DNA of 8,893 nucleotides from the NCBI GenBank assembly GCA_947856335.1, contig CANUCD010000036.1, positions 1 through 8,893 of the forward strand, written 5' to 3'. Numbering within the stretch: the stretch's first letter is position 1; every line of letters starts with the position of its first letter. Position numbers and translations under genes: made by a program. Source of the stretch: an uncultured Bacilli bacterium (GTDB taxonomy: Bacteria; Bacillota_I; Bacilli_A; RF39; UBA660). The notes below the pieces were generated by a model. The model was not told where the DNA came from. It searched no databases and saw only the letters and a list, made by a program, of their open reading frames with translations. Below are positions 5,672 to 8,893 of this stretch, one piece after another.

Positions 5672-6679
5672 TTAAATTTTATAATTTGTCCCTTCTTTAG
5701 CATTTATGATATCTAAACAATGACGCATAATATCTTTTCTACCTCTTTTAGATAAAACTTGAACTAAATCAAAACCAGGTCTTCTATTACCTTCAATAAA
5801 CGTTGCTCCCTCTTCAGTAACAGCAACATCCCAACCAACAACATGAATATTTTTATTCACTTTAGAAGCTTCTAAAACCATTTTCTTTACTTTATCCCAA
5901 TTAGGTATTTGAAATCCATCAAACTTTACTTTACTTGTTGGATGTTCATCAAAATATTCTAATTCTTTATTAAAAGCTTTGCCAACTAACTTTCCCGTTT
6001 CTAAATCAATTAAACAACCCATTCCTCCTTGATGAAAATTATCTACACTTGAAGTACCATTTCCAATCCTAATTGCAGCAAATAAAATCTCACTCTTACC
6101 ATTATACGAAAAAGTCATTATTCTAAGCGTATTAACACTTTTAGAACATAACTTACTAATTTCTGGATGTTGTATTACATATTCTTCTAAAAATAATTTT
6201 TCACTCTTTAATTTATTATAAAAAAGATCTATATCTCCAATATCTTCTGAAGTCATCTTTTTTACTCCAGACCCACCTAAACCATCATTTGGCTTTATCA
6301 TAAAACATTTATGTTTATTTAAAAATAACTTGAGTTCTTCTAAAGTACCATCAGCAAAAAAATCTCTTTTAATATATTTCTTAAAATTTCTTAAAAAATT
6401 AGGTTTAATAGTAAAAAATGTTTTATACTTAGCAGGACTTACAATTTCATAAAACTTATCTTGATCTTTAATAGATACATATTCTAATATTTCCTTTTTA
6501 CTTTTATTATATAATTCATAATTTAAATAATCACTATATCCACATCCAATTAAACGAAAACAATTTAAAAATTTTAACTTTAACTTTAGTGAACTACAGT
6601 TTTCTTTTTGAGCAATTTTCTTCATTTTTTGATTAAATACTTTTAAATTCCCCTTTAATGCATAACGAATAATACTCAT
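5672..6679 (-). CDS. Sugar-transfer associated ATP-grasp family protein
   Basis: ATP-grasp enzymes join a carboxylate to an amine or similar nucleophile through an acyl phosphate. This 335-residue protein matches the 'sugar-transfer associated' subfamily (ATPgrasp_ST type), often found with glycosyltransferases in capsule and exopolysaccharide loci; its substrates are unknown. Motifs: IKPNDGLGGSGV (128-139, nucleotide loop with Lys129), FLEEYVIQH (163-171, hinge acids), SVNTLRI (181-187), SVDNFHQGG (211-219), GWDVAVTEEG (282-291) and FIEGNRRPG (294-302), the last two with the Asp, Glu and Asn expected to bind Mg2+. No signal peptide or membrane helix is seen, so it is cytosolic. The N-terminal 100 residues are basic and not recognised. 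The ATG at 6679 is preceded by GAGGTGG (6690-6684) and overlaps the TGA of the glycosyltransferase gene in ATGA, so the two are co-translated and probably modify the same glycan. Confidence 0.82.
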   Translation of the reverse strand: MSIIRYALKGNLKVFNQKMKKIAQKENCSSLKLKLKFLNCFRLIGCGYSDYLNYELYNKSKKEILEYVSIKDQDKFYEIVSPAKYKTFFTIKPNFLRNFKKYIKRDFFADGTLEELKLFLNKHKCFMIKPNDGLGGSGVKKMTSEDIGDIDLFYNKLKSEKLFLEEYVIQHPEISKLCSKSVNTLRIMTFSYNGKSEILFAAIRIGNGTSSVDNFHQGGMGCLIDLETGKLVGKAFNKELEYFDEHPTSKVKFDGFQIPNWDKVKKMVLEASKVNKNIHVVGWDVAVTEEGATFIEGNRRPGFDLVQVLSKRGRKDIMRHCLDIINAKEGTNYKI

Positions 6680-7824
6680 TTTTCCACCTCATTTATCATT
6701 TTTTCATAAATTTTTATTGATTTAGCTATAACATTTTGATAATTATACTTACTAGCAATATCTCTTAAATCTTGAATCTGATAAGAATCTATTTTATTAT
6801 ATACATCAATTATAGCAAGAGCAAGCGCATGAATATCTCCTACTTCTACTAGTTTTCCACATTTATCAGTAATATATTCCTCTGGTCCTAAACACTTTGT
6901 TGATACAACTGGCAATCCACTAGCAAGTGCTTCTATTGCTGGTATACAAAAAGTTTCTCTAACACTTGCTATTGCAAAAATATTATGTTGATTTAAAATC
7001 TTTATAATTTCTTCTTTTGATTTTCTGCCAACAAAATCAACATAAGAAACTAACTTTAATTCATGACATTTATTTTGATAAAACTCTTTTAAATAACCAT
7101 CACCAATAATTGTAAGCTTCACATCTTTTATTCTTTTTTCATTGATAATAATATTTAATGCTGCAAGTAAATCTTCAATCCTTTTTCCCTTTCTAAAAGC
7201 ACATATACTAACAATTCTTAAACCTTTTATTTTTTTTCTTGGTAGATTAAACTTATCAGTATCTACTAAATTAGGAATAACATCCATTTTAGTAATATAA
7301 CTTGGTAAATCTTGAAGCATAAACTTACTTACAGTTGTAAAATAATTATCTTCTAAAGCATATTTAGTATATTTAACATATGGTTCTTTAAAGAAATCTC
7401 TAAAATAAGAAGCATGTTCTGTTACAACAACAGGAATTTTATATTTCTTACCAATAAAAGATACAGCATAACCAGCTGGTATAGTTACCTGAGCGTGTAA
7501 TATATCAGGCTTAGGATTATTTTTCAAATATTTTTTAAAAGCCTTTTCTAAAGCTTTTGTATATAGTTTCATTTGTAAATGAAAGCTAATTTTCTCAACA
7601 TTTAACATTCTTTTCACATATGTTTTATATCCCTTTTCTTGTATTACATAACTTTTTTTCATGAAAAGATATTTTAAAGGATTATTTAATCTCTCTCTTT
7701 CAATAAATAACATATTTACTTTTATATTCTTTTTTACTAAAGCCTCACAATACTCCTTATGATATACTCCCATAAGCATATCTTTTCCATTAGGATACCA
7801 TGAGGGTACTACTAAAACATTCAT
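6676..7824 (-). CDS. Glycosyltransferase family 4 protein (GT-B fold)
   Basis: A retaining GT4-type enzyme that would move a sugar from a nucleotide donor to a lipid-linked or surface glycan acceptor at the inner face of the membrane. Starting from the ATG at 7824 it has 382 residues. Seen: N-terminal Rossmann strand MNVLVVPSWYPNGKDMLMG; acceptor-side HAQVTIPAGYA (about 110-120) and VVTEHASYFRDF (about 133-144); VSKFMLQDL (165-173); VIPNLVDTDKF (182-192); the C-terminal half opens with SICAFRKGKRIEDLL; IIGDGYL (239-245); and the donor-site E-x7-E motif ETFCIPAIE (Glu290, Glu298), then EALASGLPVV. The frame can be extended to an ATG at 7836, but that one has no ribosome binding site, whereas GGTGGA lies 4 nt before 7824 and the family begins there. 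It is first in a two-gene unit with the ATP-grasp gene. Donor and acceptor cannot be told from sequence. Confidence 0.88.
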   Translation of the reverse strand: MNVLVVPSWYPNGKDMLMGVYHKEYCEALVKKNIKVNMLFIERERLNNPLKYLFMKKSYVIQEKGYKTYVKRMLNVEKISFHLQMKLYTKALEKAFKKYLKNNPKPDILHAQVTIPAGYAVSFIGKKYKIPVVVTEHASYFRDFFKEPYVKYTKYALEDNYFTTVSKFMLQDLPSYITKMDVIPNLVDTDKFNLPRKKIKGLRIVSICAFRKGKRIEDLLAALNIIINEKRIKDVKLTIIGDGYLKEFYQNKCHELKLVSYVDFVGRKSKEEIIKILNQHNIFAIASVRETFCIPAIEALASGLPVVSTKCLGPEEYITDKCGKLVEVGDIHALALAIIDVYNKIDSYQIQDLRDIASKYNYQNVIAKSIKIYEKMINEVEK

Positions 7825-7828
7825 ATAT

Positions 7829-7834
7829 TCCACC
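7829..7834 (-). promoter_or_regulatory. Ribosome binding site supporting the downstream glycosyltransferase start
   Basis: GGTGGA on the minus strand (7834-7829) lies 4 nt before the ATG at 7824. The alternative ATG at 7836 is preceded only by TTATACTTTAA, with no such site. It is a moderate match to the anti-Shine-Dalgarno sequence and the predicted transcript would start right at it. Confidence 0.45.
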
Positions 7835-7837
7835 ATT

Positions 7838-7866
7838 TAAAGTATAACAAAATTATCTATACTTTA
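7838..7866. repeat. 9-bp perfect inverted repeat over the glycosyltransferase promoter
   Basis: TAAAGTATA (7838-7846) and TATACTTTA (7858-7866) are exact reverse complements separated by 11 bp, with arm centres 20 bp apart, about two helical turns. One arm contains the -10 hexamer and the other touches the -35 hexamer of the candidate promoter. No T-run follows on either strand, so it does not look like a terminator. It could be an operator for a dimeric repressor, or a chance A+T-rich palindrome. Confidence 0.5.
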
Positions 7867-7869
7867 CAA
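7841..7869 (-). promoter_or_regulatory. Candidate sigma-A promoter of the glycosyltransferase / ATP-grasp unit
   Basis: On the minus strand TTGTAA (7869-7864) and TATACT (7846-7841) are spaced by exactly 17 nt. The expected start near 7834 leaves a leader of about 10 nt before the ATG at 7824. No strong terminator is visible after the ATPase gene upstream, so read-through from it is also possible. Confidence 0.5.
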
Positions 7870-7901
7870 TTAAAAAATAATTTATATTTTCTATTACCCA
7901 T

Positions 7902-8893
7902 CTAATCTTTAAACAATTTATTTATTATTTTTTTAGAAAATTCATCAATAACAAACATTAACAATACTATCAAAAAACAATATACACCTTGAATTATAGA
8001 TAAACTATTTATTTTAAAAATGCTTTTTAATGGAGTTATAAATATTATTATTTGAAATATCATTAAAAAGAATATTCCCCTATTTAAATAATGATTATTA
8101 AAAATATTTTTATTTGTCATACTATTTTTTAAATTTTTGCAAGAAAAAGCATAAATAGTTTCTAACAATATTAAAGTTAAAAATGCCATAGTATTAGCAA
8201 TTTCAATATTATATATTTTTAAATTAACAAAATATACTAGTATTACTGCAATAGTTTTTAAAATGGCGGATACACCAATTTTAGCAATTAAAAAAGGGGT
8301 AAAGAAAGTATTACTGCTCTTTCTAACTTCACGTTTCATAATATCTTTATCGCTTTTTTCGAAAGCCAAAGATATAGCAGGTATAGAATCAGTAATCAAA
8401 TTTACATATAATAGCTGAATAGGCAAAAATATCTCAATTCCAAATAACATTCCAATAAATACAATTAAAATTTCAGCAATATTACCAGCTATAAGATACA
8501 CCAAAATATTTCTAATATTATCATATATTCTTCTACCTTCTTCAACAGCAACGACAATAGTCGAAAAACTATCATCAGAAATAATAATATCTGAAACATT
8601 TTTAGACACTTCTGTTCCACTAATTCCCATTCCTACCCCAACATCAGCACACTTCAAAGCTGGAGCATCATTGACCCCATCTCCCGTCATAGCAACGATT
8701 TTACCATTTTTCTTCCAAGCATTTACTATTGCCATTTTATTTAATGGACTAACTCTTGCATAGACAGAATAATTAGGCACTTTTTTTACTAAATCTTGTT
8801 CACTTATTTTGTCCAAATATTCTCCAGTAATAGCTTCTTCAACCTTATTTAATATACCTATTTCTTTTGCAATAGACACTGCTGTATCTAAGC
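7902..8893 (-). CDS. P-type Ca2+-transporting ATPase (P2A), C-terminal part; 5' end outside window
   Basis: A membrane pump that exports Ca2+ using ATP. The frame is open to the window edge; the first four complete codons read Leu-Asp-Thr-Ala, continuing into VSIAKEIGI, the family's 'GD...DTAxxIAKxxGI' stretch, so the GTG at 8879 is internal. Numbering from codon 8891: PLNKMAIV (49-56), the hinge motif TGDGVND (69-75), then ADVGVGMGISGTEVSK (82-97). Six hydrophobic segments follow, matching M5-M10. Residues corresponding to SERCA Ca2+ ligands are kept: Asn137 and Glu140 in M5 (AGNIAE), Asn164, Thr167 and Asp168 in M6 (VNLITD), and Glu244 in M8 (LLETIYAF). This points to Ca2+ rather than Na+/K+ or Mn2+ transport. 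The phosphorylated DKTGT, the actuator domain and M1-M4 are outside the window. It ends in TAG at 7904-7902, about 77 bases before the glycosyltransferase start. Confidence 0.9.
   Translation of the reverse strand, partial: LDTAVSIAKEIGILNKVEEAITGEYLDKISEQDLVKKVPNYSVYARVSPLNKMAIVNAWKKNGKIVAMTGDGVNDAPALKCADVGVGMGISGTEVSKNVSDIIISDDSFSTIVVAVEEGRRIYDNIRNILVYLIAGNIAEILIVFIGMLFGIEIFLPIQLLYVNLITDSIPAISLAFEKSDKDIMKREVRKSSNTFFTPFLIAKIGVSAILKTIAVILVYFVNLKIYNIEIANTMAFLTLILLETIYAFSCKNLKNSMTNKNIFNNHYLNRGIFFLMIFQIIIFITPLKSIFKINSLSIIQGVYCFLIVLLMFVIDEFSKKIINKLFKD

Noticed and set aside
8879..8879. GTG at 8879 as the start of a short ATPase
   Set aside because: Codons upstream to the window edge stay in frame and continue the family sequence (Leu-Asp-Thr-Ala before VSIAKE), and half of a P-type ATPase without its phosphorylation site would make no sense as a start.
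1..8893. Mycoplasma-type genetic code (TGA as tryptophan), suggested by the strong A+T bias
   Set aside because: murG, the desulfurase and the glycosyltransferase end in TGA at the expected family lengths, and conserved tryptophans (for example in PSWYP and VGWD) are TGG.
1..8893. CRISPR array, tRNA, rRNA, insertion sequence or phage integration site
   Set aside because: No regularly spaced direct repeats, cloverleaf-forming segments, transposase-like frames or flanking terminal repeats were seen; coding density is high and the one sizeable gap is accounted for by the regulator relic and promoters.

Overview
The window looks like chromosomal DNA of a very A+T-rich, walled Gram-positive bacterium. 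By eye roughly a quarter of the bases are G or C. It carries peptidoglycan genes (murB, murG), a Bacillus-type ThiI without a rhodanese domain, and strong AGGAGG-type ribosome binding sites. The standard genetic code is in use: murG, the cysteine desulfurase and the glycosyltransferase all end in TGA, and tryptophans in conserved motifs are TGG. That argues against Mycoplasma-type code 4. An uncultured Bacilli or Erysipelotrichia-like lineage (RF39-type) fits, but this is inference only.

Layout from left to right. (1) 1-1496, minus strand: murG followed by murB (3' end cut by the window), joined by a 4-base ATGA overlap. They make lipid II and UDP-MurNAc, as in the murG-murB part of the Bacillus dcw cluster, but here the pair starts from its own promoter. 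(2) 1497-1800: intergenic. It holds the murG promoter, the relic of an XRE-family repressor gene (about 1559-1703, plus strand) with its terminator still in place, and the promoter of the next gene. (3) 1801-3243, the only intact plus-strand gene: a compact UvrD/PcrA-like SF1A helicase with no room for a 2B subdomain. Its 3' end overlaps the convergent thiI by 17 bases. (4) 3227-5604, minus strand: a NifS/IscS-type cysteine desulfurase followed by thiI, a sulfur-transfer pair for 4-thiouridine in tRNA (and possibly the thiamine thiazole). (5) 5672-7824, minus strand: a family-4 glycosyltransferase and a 'sugar-transfer associated' ATP-grasp enzyme joined by another ATGA overlap, probably acting on a surface glycan. 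(6) 7902-8893, minus strand: the C-terminal part of a P2A Ca2+-transporting P-type ATPase (5' end outside the window).

Most of this is ordinary housekeeping and envelope content. I saw no CRISPR array, no tRNA or rRNA, no insertion sequence and no clear new multi-gene system. The points most worth a second look are: the decayed XRE repressor; repeated promoter placement so close to the start codon that 5' leaders are predicted to be about 0-12 nt (thiI possibly leaderless); a 9-bp inverted repeat lying on the glycosyltransferase promoter; the domain-reduced helicase with an SOS-like or 0A-like box at its promoter; and non-consensus residues in the desulfurase.
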